From: Aquitalea magnusonii
GTDB lineage: Bacteria; Pseudomonadota; Gammaproteobacteria; Burkholderiales; Chromobacteriaceae
Assembly: GCF_003202035.1 (NCBI RefSeq)
Contig: NZ_QJKC01000007.1
Coordinates: 124,001-188,000 of the forward strand
Length of the DNA stretch: 64,000 nucleotides
Reading direction: 5' to 3'
Shown here: piece after piece, positions 10,462-18,486 of the stretch
How positions within the stretch are numbered: position 1 is the stretch's first letter
How the letters are laid out: each line of letters starts with the position of its first letter
Translations under genes and position numbers: made by a program
Notes under the pieces: generated by a model
Database searches by the model: none
Seen by the model: the letters and a program-made list of their open reading frames with translations, nothing else
Told to the model about the DNA's origin: nothing

Positions 10462-10881
10462 TTAATGTGACAGGCAGGCAATGGGCAGCGGCAGTCGGTC
10501 CGGCGGCACAAAGCCGCGACGCGAGGCATCCTGGTTTAACCTGTCAGCAGAGTAATATTGCAGCACCACCGCCCGTGCATCCTGCAGCACATCGTCGCAG
10601 GTCGCGAGAAAGGACGGCCAGTCTTCCAGCATGGCCGGCTGCTCTTGGGCACGGTGGTAGAGAATGGACAACAGCGACATGGTGAGGGTGTGGTGGTATT
10701 TTTCCGCCGCTCCCTGCGCCATGGCATAGCGCGACAAGGCGCGCGCGCAGCGCACTGCCGCTTCGGCAGCCGGGTACTGGCGGCGGTAAGCCCAGGCCGC
10801 ATACAAATGCGCCTGGTGGGTAAAGTCGGATGCAGGCAGCGTACTGGATTCCAACTGACGCAAAAACGCCTGATAGTCCAT
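10462..10881 (-). CDS. conserved hypothetical protein with FTHxAHLxxAW motif
   Basis: A 139-aa soluble, helix-rich protein with no signal peptide or membrane segment. I do not recognise a named family with certainty. The motif DFTHQAHLYAAW near residues 19-30 and the H-rich KYHHTLTMSLLSILYHRA are of the kind seen in small uncharacterised helical proteins, and histidines at these positions could bind a metal. The gene precedes trhP with a 15-bp gap, so it is probably co-transcribed and might act in the same tRNA-modification context. A weak GGAG lies 11 bp before the start. Confidence 0.6.
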   Translation of the reverse strand: MDYQAFLRQLESSTLPASDFTHQAHLYAAWAYRRQYPAAEAAVRCARALSRYAMAQGAAEKYHHTLTMSLLSILYHRAQEQPAMLEDWPSFLATCDDVLQDARAVVLQYYSADRLNQDASRRGFVPPDRLPLPIACLSH

Positions 10882-10913
10882 GATTCGGGTATCTCCGAAA
10901 ACTGTAAAAGCAA

Positions 10914-10943
10914 AAAGGCCCCGCCGTATCAGGGGCCTTTTCT
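10914..10943. terminator. intrinsic terminator upstream of the trhP operon
   Basis: Stem AAAAGGCCCC / GGGGCCTTTT with a 9-nt loop and T/A tracts on both sides. It ends the leftward unit of the DUF455 and small membrane protein genes before the trhP operon begins. Confidence 0.8.
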
Positions 10944-11044
10944 TATGTTGCGGCGCGATTATGCGCCGTGCGCGCAGCCATCGTCAAGTCTGACACCCTG
11001 CAGCAATGCGACATTAAATCACTGTTTTCAATGCCCTTTTTCAG

Positions 11045-11260
11045 TCAGGGTTTTTGCAACAGCACCCACAGCATCAACAGCTGCCCCAGCAAGGCCGGCA
11101 GCATCAGCAAAATGCACAACAAACTGGCCACGGGTGAGCTGGCAAAGTCCAGCACACTCAGGCAGGCCGCACACAGCACAAACAACAAGGTCGCCAGCAG
11201 CAGGCCGGCAAGGGCCAGTTTGCGTTGCTGGCGCAAGCGCCACAAAAGCCGGTAAAACAT
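11045..11260 (-). CDS. small two-helix membrane protein
   Basis: A 71-aa hypothetical inner-membrane protein starting MFYRLLWRLRQQRK. A basic amphipathic N-terminus is followed by two hydrophobic helices (about 15-35 and 44-66) and a short C-terminus. I chose the ATG at 11260 because GGAG lies six bases upstream; the in-frame ATG at 11272 has no ribosome site. It follows the DUF455 gene by 37 bp and precedes a strong terminator, so the two form a short operon. No family is recognised. Confidence 0.55.
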   Translation of the reverse strand: MFYRLLWRLRQQRKLALAGLLLATLLFVLCAACLSVLDFASSPVASLLCILLMLPALLGQLLMLWVLLQKP

Positions 11261-11297
11261 GCGGTACTCCATCAGGAAACGAACAGCAGCAGGGAGC

Positions 11298-12104
11298 TCA
11301 GTCCTTGGCTAGCTGCAACCATTGCAGCTCGGCCTCGGAAAAGCCCGCCTGCCGGCGGGCATCGATATTGTAGCTGCCACGGTGCGCGGTCAGATCATAC
11401 TCTGCAAGCAGGCGGCTGAAGGTTGCCATCGGCTCCAGCGCACGCTGCCGGCACAGATAATGAAACCAGTGGTTGCCCACTTGCACATGGCCGATTTCAT
11501 CGCGCAGGATAATGTCCAGAATGGCCACACTGGCTTCATCGCCGATATTGGCCAGCTTGCGTTGCAATTCGGGACTGGCATCCAGGCCGCGCGCTTCCAG
11601 TACGCGCGGCACCAGCGCCATGCGCACCAATACATCATGGTCAGTGACATGGCAGATCTCCCACAGGCCGTTATGGGCGGGAAAGTCGCCATAGCGGTAG
11701 CCCAGCTGCTGCAACCTGCCCTGCAACAGACGGAAATGGCCCGCCTCCTCCGCGGCAATGCGCAGCCAGTCGCTGACAAAAGCATCCGGCATGTCGCGAA
11801 AACGCCAGGCCGCGTCCAGGGCCAGGTTGACCGCATTGAATTCGATATGGGCGATGGCATGCAACATGGCGGGCTGGCCTTGCGGCGAACCCGGCCGCCG
11901 GCGCGGCACCTTGGTGGCATGCACCAGCTCAGGCCGCTCGGGATGACCCGCCATCGGCAGCCGGGTCAATGGCGCATCTTCACGCGGCAACTCGCCACGC
12001 TGCCAGGCAGCATGAATGGCTTCGGTAGCAGCCAGCTTGTCGGCTACATCCGTGCAGAGCAAGGCCGCCTGAATGCGGGGATATAAAGCAGTAGGCATCA
12101 TCAT
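11298..12104 (-). CDS. DUF455 ferritin-like protein
   Basis: A 268-aa helical protein of the DUF455 family (ferritin-like four-helix di-metal fold). Metal-ligand candidates are visible in order: HIEFNAVNLALD, EEAGHFRLL, EARGLDASP and LRDEIGHVQVG, i.e. paired Glu and ExxH motifs as in di-iron carboxylate proteins. The biochemical role is not known. The start has three consecutive ATG codons and no clear ribosome site, so the exact N-terminus is uncertain by two residues. It is divergent from fliW across 180 bp and heads a two-gene unit with a small membrane protein. Confidence 0.8.
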   Translation of the reverse strand: MMMPTALYPRIQAALLCTDVADKLAATEAIHAAWQRGELPREDAPLTRLPMAGHPERPELVHATKVPRRRPGSPQGQPAMLHAIAHIEFNAVNLALDAAWRFRDMPDAFVSDWLRIAAEEAGHFRLLQGRLQQLGYRYGDFPAHNGLWEICHVTDHDVLVRMALVPRVLEARGLDASPELQRKLANIGDEASVAILDIILRDEIGHVQVGNHWFHYLCRQRALEPMATFSRLLAEYDLTAHRGSYNIDARRQAGFSEAELQWLQLAKD

Positions 12105-12283
12105 GGTGCGCCATTCTAGCCGTTTGCACCGCCATCAGGCAGGCTTGTCATCAAATCGGTGCATGGCGATCGGGCAACAGGCTGCCTGCTCCACCCTGCC
12201 GCATGCCCTATTTCCCGAATGTCGGGATCGTCGCCGGATAAGGCTTGATGCATAATGCCAACATCTGCCACAGGGAGAATGTC

Positions 12284-12727
12284 ATGCTGTTCAATTCCAG
12301 CCAACTCGGTGCTGTAGAAGTGGATGAAAGCACCATCATCAATTTTGACCAGGGCATTCCCGCCCTGGAAAACTGCACCCAGTTCAAACTGTTCCACAAT
12401 GCCGACAGCAATAATCCTTCGGTGTACTGGATGCAGTCACTGGACGACGCGGCCATCACCCTAAGCGTCACCTTGCCACAGCAGCTGGGCGTGCGTTATG
12501 AAGTGGAACTGAACGACGAGGAAGTGGCCCGCCTGCAATTGAGCAAGCCGGAAGACGCAGTCATCCTGGTGCTGCTCTACCAGGAACAGTCGGCAACCGA
12601 AGCCCACCCAGCGCTGGGCGAACTGAAAGCCAATATCCGCAATCCGCTGGTACTCAATCTGGCCAGCCGCCAGGGCCTGCAGAAAACCGGCCTGTCCTGC
12701 GACATCCTGATGCACAACCTCAGCTGA
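12284..12727 (+). CDS. fliW: flagellar assembly factor FliW
   Basis: A 147-aa cytosolic protein of the FliW family. Family knowledge: FliW binds flagellin and CsrA, linking flagellin export to translational control. The start MLFNSSQLGAVEVD is preceded by CAGGGAGA; the frame is open 13 codons upstream without a ribosome site. Typical features are INFDQGIPALENCTQFKLF near the N-terminus and the block ANIRNPLVLNLASRQGLQ near the C-terminus. Neither csrA nor flagellin genes are adjacent. A GC-rich hairpin follows the stop. Confidence 0.88.
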   Translation: MLFNSSQLGAVEVDESTIINFDQGIPALENCTQFKLFHNADSNNPSVYWMQSLDDAAITLSVTLPQQLGVRYEVELNDEEVARLQLSKPEDAVILVLLYQEQSATEAHPALGELKANIRNPLVLNLASRQGLQKTGLSCDILMHNLS

Positions 12728-12737
12728 CCCAACCCTG

Positions 12738-12758
12738 CCGCCCGGCCCTGCCGGGCGG
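12738..12758 (+). terminator. GC-rich hairpin after fliW
   Basis: Perfect 8-bp stem CCGCCCGG / CCGGGCGG with a 5-nt loop, but no T tract follows. It may be a weak or Rho-assisted stop, or read-through into tag may occur. Confidence 0.4.
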
Positions 12759-12774
12759 TGCCGGAGCCACCCCC

Positions 12775-13353
12775 ATGACCGCTCTTGCCTTGCCGCGCTG
12801 CCCCTGGTGTGGCGACGATCCGCTTTATATGGCCTATCACGATCAGGAATGGGGCCGCCCCCAGCACGATGATCACAAACTGTTTGAAATGCTGATTCTG
12901 GAAGGGGCGCAAGCCGGACTGTCGTGGATCACCATCTTGCGCAAGCGCGAGGGCTACCGCCGCGCCTTTCATGGCTTCGACCCGCAGCAAGTGGCACAAA
13001 TGGGTGAAGAGGATGTGGAAAGACTGATGCAGGACAGCAGCATCGTGCGCAACCGGCTGAAGATCAACAGCGCCATCCGCAATGCGCGGGTATTCCTGCA
13101 ATTGCAGCAGCAATATGGCAGTTTTGCCCAATGGCTATGGGCGCATACCGATGGCCAGAGCGTGGTGAATCACTGGGCATCGCTGGCCGAATGCCCGGCC
13201 AGCACCCCGCTGTCCGACAGCATCAGCAAGGCTTTGAAAAAGGCGGGGATGAACTTTGTCGGCAGCACGGTGATTTACGCCTACCTGCAAGCCACCGGCG
13301 TGGTGAATGACCACCTGCTGGGCTGCCACCTGCATCCGGCCTATCCGCACTGA
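12775..13353 (+). CDS. tag: DNA-3-methyladenine glycosylase I
   Basis: A 192-aa base-excision repair enzyme that removes 3-methyladenine. The N-terminus RCPWCGDDPLYMAYHDQEWG contains the zinc-binding Cys and His and the conserved YHDxEWG. Next come LFEMLILEGAQAGLSWITIL (helix-hairpin region with the catalytic Glu area) and GMNFVGSTVIYAYLQATGVVNDHLLGC with the C-terminal zinc ligands H and C. GGAG lies upstream of the ATG. It is only 47 bp after fliW, but no functional link is known. Confidence 0.94.
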   Translation: MTALALPRCPWCGDDPLYMAYHDQEWGRPQHDDHKLFEMLILEGAQAGLSWITILRKREGYRRAFHGFDPQQVAQMGEEDVERLMQDSSIVRNRLKINSAIRNARVFLQLQQQYGSFAQWLWAHTDGQSVVNHWASLAECPASTPLSDSISKALKKAGMNFVGSTVIYAYLQATGVVNDHLLGCHLHPAYPH

Positions 13354-13358
13354 ACGAT

Positions 13359-13616
13359 TCAGGCCGCCTTGGTTTCGAACACCACAGTACGGAACAGCCC
13401 GTCCGCCGAGTGGAAAGGATGGGCACACACCACGCCGCCATCCTGACAGAAGGCCATCATGCGCCAGCTCTGGATCAGTTCCTGCAATTCCTCTTCCGAC
13501 CAGGGACCGGCAAAGCGGTCCGGCACCAGCGCTGACAACTCGGAACACAGGGCCTGGCGCTGTTCCGGCCTGTCCAGCTGCTGCACACTGAAAGACAGGG
13601 TCTTGCCGTGCTTCAT
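13359..13616 (-). CDS. hypothetical protein (85 aa)
   Basis: A small acidic soluble protein starting MKHGKTLSFSVQQL, with AAAGGA in front of the ATG; the longer open frame upstream is AT-rich and unsupported. The C-terminal half reads WRMMAFCQDGGVVCAHPFHSADGLFRTVVFE, suggesting a small beta-sheet. The family is not recognised. It converges on tag with a 5-bp gap and has no clear terminator. Confidence 0.5.
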   Translation of the reverse strand: MKHGKTLSFSVQQLDRPEQRQALCSELSALVPDRFAGPWSEEELQELIQSWRMMAFCQDGGVVCAHPFHSADGLFRTVVFETKAA

Positions 13617-13755
13617 GACAAATCCTTTCAACCCGAAATGGATATGAGGAGAACCGCCATCATTCCACGATTTATTATTCAGCACCAGTTGAAAGTCTAT
13701 TAGGTGTAAGCGGTAAGTAAAAATACGGCAGGAATACAACGCTTCCAGCCAAGAA

Positions 13756-13785
13756 AAAGGGCCAGCCCACACGGGATGGCCCTTT
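13756..13785 (-). terminator. terminator of the NSS symporter gene
   Basis: On the minus strand the stem AAAGGGCCA / TGGCCCTTT is followed by TTTTTCTT, 25 bp beyond the symporter stop. Confidence 0.82.
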
Positions 13786-13810
13786 GACAGCATGCTGGAT
13801 GGTTGCAGGA

Positions 13811-15199
13811 TCAGAACAACTTCAGCCCTTTCAGCATCACCACCAGAATCAGCAGCGGCGACACAAAGCGCACCACCACAAACAGCACACGCACCAGCGC
13901 CTCGTTATGCAGCTGCCCTTCATTGGACAGCGCTGCCTTCAGCCGGTCAAAACCCCACACCCAGCCCACGAACAGGCACAGGAAAATCCCGCCCAGCGGC
14001 ATCAGGATATTGGAGGTGACAAAGTCGAACAGGTCGAACATGGTCATGCCGAACAGCTTGAACTCGGCCATGCTGCTATTGGACAGCGCACAGCTGGCAC
14101 CAATCACGGCCAGCAGCAGCAGGTTGAGCACGGTAGCCTTGGGGCGGCTGATGCCGAAACGCTCGCTCAATACCGATACCGGCACTTCCAGAATGGACAG
14201 CATGGCACCGGTGGAGGCAATCGCCGCCAGGATAAAGAAAGCCACCATGAACAACTGGCCCAGCGGCATGCTGGCAAACACTGCCGGAATCGTGATGAAC
14301 AGCAGCGACGGACCGGCTTCCGGCTTGAAACCAAAGGCAAACACCGCCGGGAAGATGGCGATGCCAGCCAGCATGGAAACAAACAGGTCGGCACACATCA
14401 CCCGCAGGGTGGTCGCCGGTATGTTCTGGTCGTCACGGAAATAGCTGCCGTAGGTCATCATGGTGCCCATGCCGATGGACAGCTTGAAGAAGGCCAGGCC
14501 GACCGCGGTCAGTACCACCCCCGCCGTGATCTTGGAAAAATCCGGCGTAAACAGAAAGGACACCCCCTGCATGGCACCCGGCAGCATCAGGCTGCGCACG
14601 CCAATCACCAGCAACAGCAAGAACAGCAGGGGCATCAGCTTCTTGGTCACCGCCTCGATGCCCTTGGCCACCCCCATCAGCAGGATGCCGCCGATCAGCA
14701 CCAGTACCAGCCACTGCCACAGCAGCGATTGCACCGGGTCGGCAATCAGCGAACCGAAGGCGGCCGAAGTCACCTTGGGATCACTGGAAAGAATGCCGCC
14801 GCCAATGGCCTTGAACACATAGGCAAATACCCAGGCAGCTACCTCAGAATAAAAAGCCATGATCAGGAAGGCCGACAGCACGCCAAAAGCGCTGATCAGC
14901 CACCAGGGCTGTCCGGCCGGGGCCAGTTTTTTCAGCGCTGTCACCGCATCGGACTTGGCACGGCGGCCCAGCATGATTTCGGAAATCATCACCGGCAGGC
15001 CCACCAGCAAAGTGGCACAGACATACACCACCAGAAAACCGGCACCGCCATTGGTACCGGTCAGATAAGGAAATTTCCAGATATTGCCCAGGCCTACGGC
15101 TGAGCCCAGCGTGGCCGCCAATACGCCAAAACTGGAAGTAAAACCGTCACGGGCCTTGCTGGCACCCACGGTGGCCGAGGATCTGTTGTCCTGTTTCAT
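13811..15199 (-). CDS. sodium-dependent transporter, NSS (LeuT) family
   Basis: A 462-aa inner-membrane protein with 11-12 predicted helices. The first unwound helix bears the family signature GSAVGLGNIWKFPYLTGTNG (sodium and substrate contacts), and there are NSS-like features in TM6-8 (FKLSIGMGTMMTYGSYF, STGAMLSILEVPV). Such proteins import amino acids or related solutes with Na+. Substrate is not predictable. Of three possible starts I prefer MKQDNRSS (15199), which has GAGAG six bases upstream. It is monocistronic, with its own terminator. Confidence 0.88.
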   Translation of the reverse strand: MKQDNRSSATVGASKARDGFTSSFGVLAATLGSAVGLGNIWKFPYLTGTNGGAGFLVVYVCATLLVGLPVMISEIMLGRRAKSDAVTALKKLAPAGQPWWLISAFGVLSAFLIMAFYSEVAAWVFAYVFKAIGGGILSSDPKVTSAAFGSLIADPVQSLLWQWLVLVLIGGILLMGVAKGIEAVTKKLMPLLFLLLLVIGVRSLMLPGAMQGVSFLFTPDFSKITAGVVLTAVGLAFFKLSIGMGTMMTYGSYFRDDQNIPATTLRVMCADLFVSMLAGIAIFPAVFAFGFKPEAGPSLLFITIPAVFASMPLGQLFMVAFFILAAIASTGAMLSILEVPVSVLSERFGISRPKATVLNLLLLAVIGASCALSNSSMAEFKLFGMTMFDLFDFVTSNILMPLGGIFLCLFVGWVWGFDRLKAALSNEGQLHNEALVRVLFVVVRFVSPLLILVVMLKGLKLF

Positions 15200-15322
15200 T
15201 TGGTCTCTCATCACGACAAAAAACAAACCCGCTCAAGCGATAACCTGAACGGGTGCCTCTGGTTCCGGGGTCACCGGAGCCGGAATTCTGAAGTGATTTG
15301 CCAGACCATGCAAAATTTTTTG

Positions 15323-16504
15323 CTAGCGCTGACTGTCGCTGCGACACAACTCGCCGGTCAGACGGCCCAGCCAGTCAAAACAGGCTTGCAATTGACTCTC
15401 CTCAATGAATTCGTCCGGGCGATGTGCCTGCTCGATCGAACCCGGCCCCAGCACCACGCATGGCATGCCTGCAGCATGGAACACACCGGCCTCTGTGGTA
15501 TAGGCCACCCCGTCGCCTCCCTGGCAGCCGCACAGCTTTTCCACATAACCCAGCACCTCGCTGTCCGGCGTGGCTTCAAAAGCCGGGCAGTACACCCTAG
15601 GCTCGATGGAAATCGCGGCTTCCGGTGCCACCTGGCGCATCTCCAGCAACAGGTTGTCGGCATAGTCACGCACCGAGTCGACAAAGCGCTGCGGATCATC
15701 CCCTGGCAGCCAGCGGCATTCAAAAGTGAATTCGCAATCCTTGGGCACGATATTGTTGGCGGTACCACCATGAATCGTCCCGGTCTGCAAGGTGGTGAAC
15801 GGCACATCATACAAAGGCTGATGATGACCAAACGAGGCCTCAGTATCAGCCAGCCGCCGCACATGGCTGATCAGCCGCGCCGCATATTCGATGGCATTGA
15901 CCCCCTGCGGCGTCAGCGAGGAATGCGCCGCCCGCCCCTGCACATGGCAGTGATAATGCGCAATACCCTTGTGCGCCACCACCGGCCGCATCGAAGTGGG
16001 CTCGCCAATAATGCAGCCAGTCACCGGCACGCCTTGCTGCAGCAAGGCATCAATCAAGCGCGGCACACCAAGGCAACCCACTTCTTCGTCATACGACAGG
16101 GCAATGCCGATGCCCTGCTGCAAACGTCCCTGCTGTGCCAGCCTGACCCATTCGGGGACATGTGCCAGCACGCAGGCAATAAAGCCTTTCATGTCGGCAG
16201 TGCCACGGCCATACCAGCGCCCGTCGCCCTTATCGGTCAATACAAAGGGAGGCGAGCTCCATACCTGACCATCCACCGGCACCACATCCGTATGGCCGGA
16301 CAACAGCATCAGCGGCAAGTCCTCCGCACCAATGCGGGCAAACAGATTGGACTTGCTACCGTCATCGTTCAACGTGCGCTGGCTGCCAATACCAAATCCG
16401 GCCAGATACTGGCTCACCCAGTCGATCAGCTCCAGGTTGGAATGACGGCTGGTGGTATCAAAAGCAAGCAGGGTTCGCAGCAGCGGCAGATAGGAAGGAG
16501 CCAT
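15323..16504 (-). CDS. argE: acetylornithine deacetylase
   Basis: M20-family zinc amidohydrolase of 393 aa that converts N-acetylornithine to ornithine in arginine biosynthesis. Metal-site motifs are in order: LLSGHTDVVPVDGQ (His and Asp), GRGTADMKGF (bridging Asp), SYDEEVGCLG (catalytic Glu pair) and GPGSIEQAHRPDEF (C-terminal His). The length and the opening LLRTLLAFDTTSRHSNLELIDW match ArgE rather than DapE or carboxypeptidase G2. A short GC hairpin (15261-15281, one mismatch) lies 40 bp beyond the stop without a T tract. Confidence 0.92.
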   Translation of the reverse strand: MAPSYLPLLRTLLAFDTTSRHSNLELIDWVSQYLAGFGIGSQRTLNDDGSKSNLFARIGAEDLPLMLLSGHTDVVPVDGQVWSSPPFVLTDKGDGRWYGRGTADMKGFIACVLAHVPEWVRLAQQGRLQQGIGIALSYDEEVGCLGVPRLIDALLQQGVPVTGCIIGEPTSMRPVVAHKGIAHYHCHVQGRAAHSSLTPQGVNAIEYAARLISHVRRLADTEASFGHHQPLYDVPFTTLQTGTIHGGTANNIVPKDCEFTFECRWLPGDDPQRFVDSVRDYADNLLLEMRQVAPEAAISIEPRVYCPAFEATPDSEVLGYVEKLCGCQGGDGVAYTTEAGVFHAAGMPCVVLGPGSIEQAHRPDEFIEESQLQACFDWLGRLTGELCRSDSQR

Positions 16505-16641
16505 GGCAGTCCTGTAATAAGTGTCCGGTCATGCCGGAAGTCTGCCCTGACAGGGTGGGCAAGGGCAACCACATCCTGCGCCATGCCAGCGCAACAGGCT
16601 GCAGGCAGCCGCCAGTTTTTTGCTGAGACAAGCGCAAATGC

Positions 16642-16670
16642 TTGGCAAACCGCGGCAAACCCGTTATTAT
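16642..16670 (+). promoter_or_regulatory. sigma-70 promoter for the SRP RNA
   Basis: TTGGCA (16642-16647), a 17-bp spacer and TATTAT (16665-16670) lie just upstream of the 4.5S RNA. Mature RNA would start about 15 nt past the -10 box, so a short leader may be trimmed. Confidence 0.65.
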
Positions 16671-16684
16671 TCGCACTCTTCTGC

Positions 16685-16780
16685 GGCGGGTCTCCTCGCA
16701 TTGTACGGTAGCAAACCTGGTCAGGTCCGGAAGGAAGCAGCCATAGTTACTTAGTGCAAGTGCCGAGGGTCAGGCTCGCC
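16685..16780 (+). ncRNA. ffs: signal recognition particle 4.5S RNA (bacterial small SRP RNA)
   Basis: The invariant SRP domain IV sequence GGTCAGGTCCGGAAGGAAGC is present at about 16720-16739, carrying the tetraloop and the Ffh-binding symmetric loop. The ends pair: GGCGGGTC (16685-16692) with GGCTCGCC (16773-16780), giving an 8-bp terminal helix including G-U pairs. About 96 nt matches the compact Gram-negative form. It guides ribosomes making membrane proteins to FtsY via Ffh. Exact termini are inferred from the terminal helix; a C-rich tail (ACCCCTCCC) follows. Confidence 0.95.
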
Positions 16781-16967
16781 ACCCCTCCCTTCCCATATGT
16801 ACATGTTCACGACATGGCGATACTATTTCACGCCAGATAGCAAAGATCCCATTGTATTTCTAGATAAGAATACGCTAACATAAGAAAAACAAGATGCACA
16901 AAAATCATTGAACTTAATGATTTTTTTTGCATCCGAATTATTCCTTATGGATTTTCTTTGCTATTTT

Positions 16968-17004
16968 TAGGACATAGGGCAGTGTCCTAAACCATACCTA
17001 TAAT
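16968..17004 (+). promoter_or_regulatory. palindromic operator and -10 box upstream of the XRE regulator
   Basis: TAGGACA (16968-16974) and TGTCCTA (16983-16989) form a perfect 7-bp inverted repeat with an 8-bp centre. A perfect TATAAT follows at 16999-17004. No consensus -35 is present; the palindrome covers the -35 region. The likely reading is repression or activation by the HTH protein encoded just downstream. The rest of 16781-17043 is AT-rich and has no gene. Confidence 0.6.
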
Positions 17005-17043
17005 TCAATACAATACTGTTTAGCCTTTTAAGAGGAACAACCC

Positions 17044-17367
17044 ATGAAACTCTTTGAAAAAATCACCAACCCGCGCGAAATCCGTCGCAAGCTTGGCCTG
17101 AACCAACAGGAATTCTGGAGCCGCATCGGCGTGACCCAGTCTGGTGGTTCCCGCTACGAAAGTGGCCGCAACATGCCCAAGCCGGTGCGCGAGCTGCTGC
17201 GCCTGGTTCATGTTGAGCAAATCGACCTGTCCAAGGTACGCCGCGAAGACTTCGAAATCGTCGAATACCTGAAGGAAACCCATCCGGACCTGTACAAGAG
17301 CCTGCGCAAGGCCGTGCGTGCCCAGATGGAAGCCCAGGAAGGCTCGACCGAAGCCACAGCCAGCTGA
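17044..17367 (+). CDS. small XRE-type DNA-binding protein
   Basis: A 107-aa protein whose first 60 residues are a helix-turn-helix (REIRRKLGLNQQEFWSRIGV followed by TQSGGSRYESGRNMPKPV). The 'Q-x-F-W-x-R-I-G-V-T-Q-S-G-G-S-R-Y-E-x-G' pattern is a form of the Cro/CI fold common in Betaproteobacteria. The C-terminal tail is helical and charged, perhaps for dimerisation. AGAGGAA precedes the start. It is monocistronic, with a palindrome over its promoter and a very strong terminator. Targets beyond itself are unknown. Confidence 0.78.
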   Translation: MKLFEKITNPREIRRKLGLNQQEFWSRIGVTQSGGSRYESGRNMPKPVRELLRLVHVEQIDLSKVRREDFEIVEYLKETHPDLYKSLRKAVRAQMEAQEGSTEATAS

Positions 17368-17381
17368 TAGTCTGTCCGACA

Positions 17382-17428
17382 AAGGGCAGTAGCAAGCAAC
17401 TTACAGCTGCTTGCTACTGCCCTTTTTC
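17382..17428. terminator. very long intrinsic terminator after the XRE gene
   Basis: A 17-bp perfect stem (AAGGGCAGTAGCAAGCA at 17382-17398 and its complement at 17408-17424) with a 9-nt loop and TTTTTCTT after it. It also faces the oppositely oriented uspA gene ending at 17473 and could serve it. Confidence 0.88.
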
Positions 17429-17472
17429 TTTGGCGGGTCTAGATCATCCAGCACATGGCGGCCATCGCCGGC

Positions 17473-17922
17473 TCACTCCCCGGCATTGCGCACCAGCAAG
17501 ACCGGTATATCAGCCTGCTTGAGCAAGCCCTCGGCCACACTACCCATCAGGATATGCATCAGGCCACTCCAGCCATGCGTGCCCATCACCACCAGATCAG
17601 CCCCCCAGCCATTGGCATCATCCAGCAGCACGGAAGCGATCTTGTCGCCCCAGCTTTCAAGAATCTTCACCTCTGGCGTCAAGCCAGCTGCCACCGCCTG
17701 CGCTTGCGCCTGACCCAGCACCTGCTCACCCGCCTGCTTGATCGACTTTTGCAATTCGGCAGCATCCAGAAACTCGGTCCCGCCCCAGCCAAACTGGGCC
17801 AGATCGACCACATGCACCAGCCGGACGGTACTACCCATATGCTTGGCAAGGCGGCAAGCCTCGGCCAGGGCCAGATTGGACGTGTCACTATCATCCACCG
17901 GCACGAATATGCGTTGATACAT
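17473..17922 (-). CDS. universal stress protein, UspA family
   Basis: A 149-aa single-domain Usp protein. It opens with YQRIFVPVDDSDTSNLALAEA (the N-terminal nucleotide-binding Asp). The C-terminal half has LVVMGTHGWSGLMHILMGSVAEGLL, matching the ATP-binding G-2x-G-9x-G-[S/T] pattern. It should therefore be an ATP-binding type. It probably acts in stress survival; the precise role is unknown. I chose the start at MYQRIF because AGGAGAGGG lies just upstream. Confidence 0.88.
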   Translation of the reverse strand: MYQRIFVPVDDSDTSNLALAEACRLAKHMGSTVRLVHVVDLAQFGWGGTEFLDAAELQKSIKQAGEQVLGQAQAQAVAAGLTPEVKILESWGDKIASVLLDDANGWGADLVVMGTHGWSGLMHILMGSVAEGLLKQADIPVLLVRNAGE

Positions 17923-18040
17923 AACCCTCTCCTTTGGTGTGTTGGTACTATGCATACAGTCTAGCAAACCGGTCCGGCCTGCGGTTGATGCAGATTAAGA
18001 CAGTCGATTAGACTGAATGTCATTTTACCCAGGTGAAATC

Positions 18041-18469
18041 ATGGCCCGCATCAAGATCGCCCTGCCCGAGCAATTCATTTTCGAGACCGTGCTGGATGTC
18101 CGCATCGGCGACATCAACTACGGCGGCCACATGGCCAATGATGCCATTCTGCGCCTGGCCCACGAAGCACGCTTGCGTTTTCTGAAAAGCCTTGCTTACA
18201 GCGAACTGGATGTAGAAGGCGTGGGGATTATCATGGCCGATGCCGCTGTCATGTACCGTGCAGAGGCCTTCCACGGCGACCAGCTGCACTTCAGACTGGG
18301 CGTGTGCGACCTCAACAAGTACGGACTGGACATCGTCTATCAGGCCATCGATGGCAACAATGGCAAAGAAGTGGCAAGATTGAAGACCGGCATCGTTTTC
18401 TTTGATTACCAGACCCGCCAGGTAAGCACCATGCCGGCGGCCTTTGTCGCCAAACTGAGCCAGTCATAA
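18041..18469 (+). CDS. hotdog-fold acyl-CoA thioesterase
   Basis: A 142-aa single hotdog-domain protein of the 4HBT/YbgC-FadM type. The motif DVRIGDINYGGHMANDAILRLAHEARLRFL contains the Asn-Tyr-Gly-Gly-His-Met region at the catalytic helix of this fold. Family members hydrolyse acyl-CoA or aromatic acyl-CoA thioesters; the substrate here is not predictable. I prefer the ATG at 18041 (MARIKIAL) with AGGTGA upstream over the one eight codons earlier. It is followed 17 bp later by the TerB-like gene, probably in one operon. Confidence 0.8.
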   Translation: MARIKIALPEQFIFETVLDVRIGDINYGGHMANDAILRLAHEARLRFLKSLAYSELDVEGVGIIMADAAVMYRAEAFHGDQLHFRLGVCDLNKYGLDIVYQAIDGNNGKEVARLKTGIVFFDYQTRQVSTMPAAFVAKLSQS

Positions 18470-18486
18470 CAACAGGAAATTCCGAC

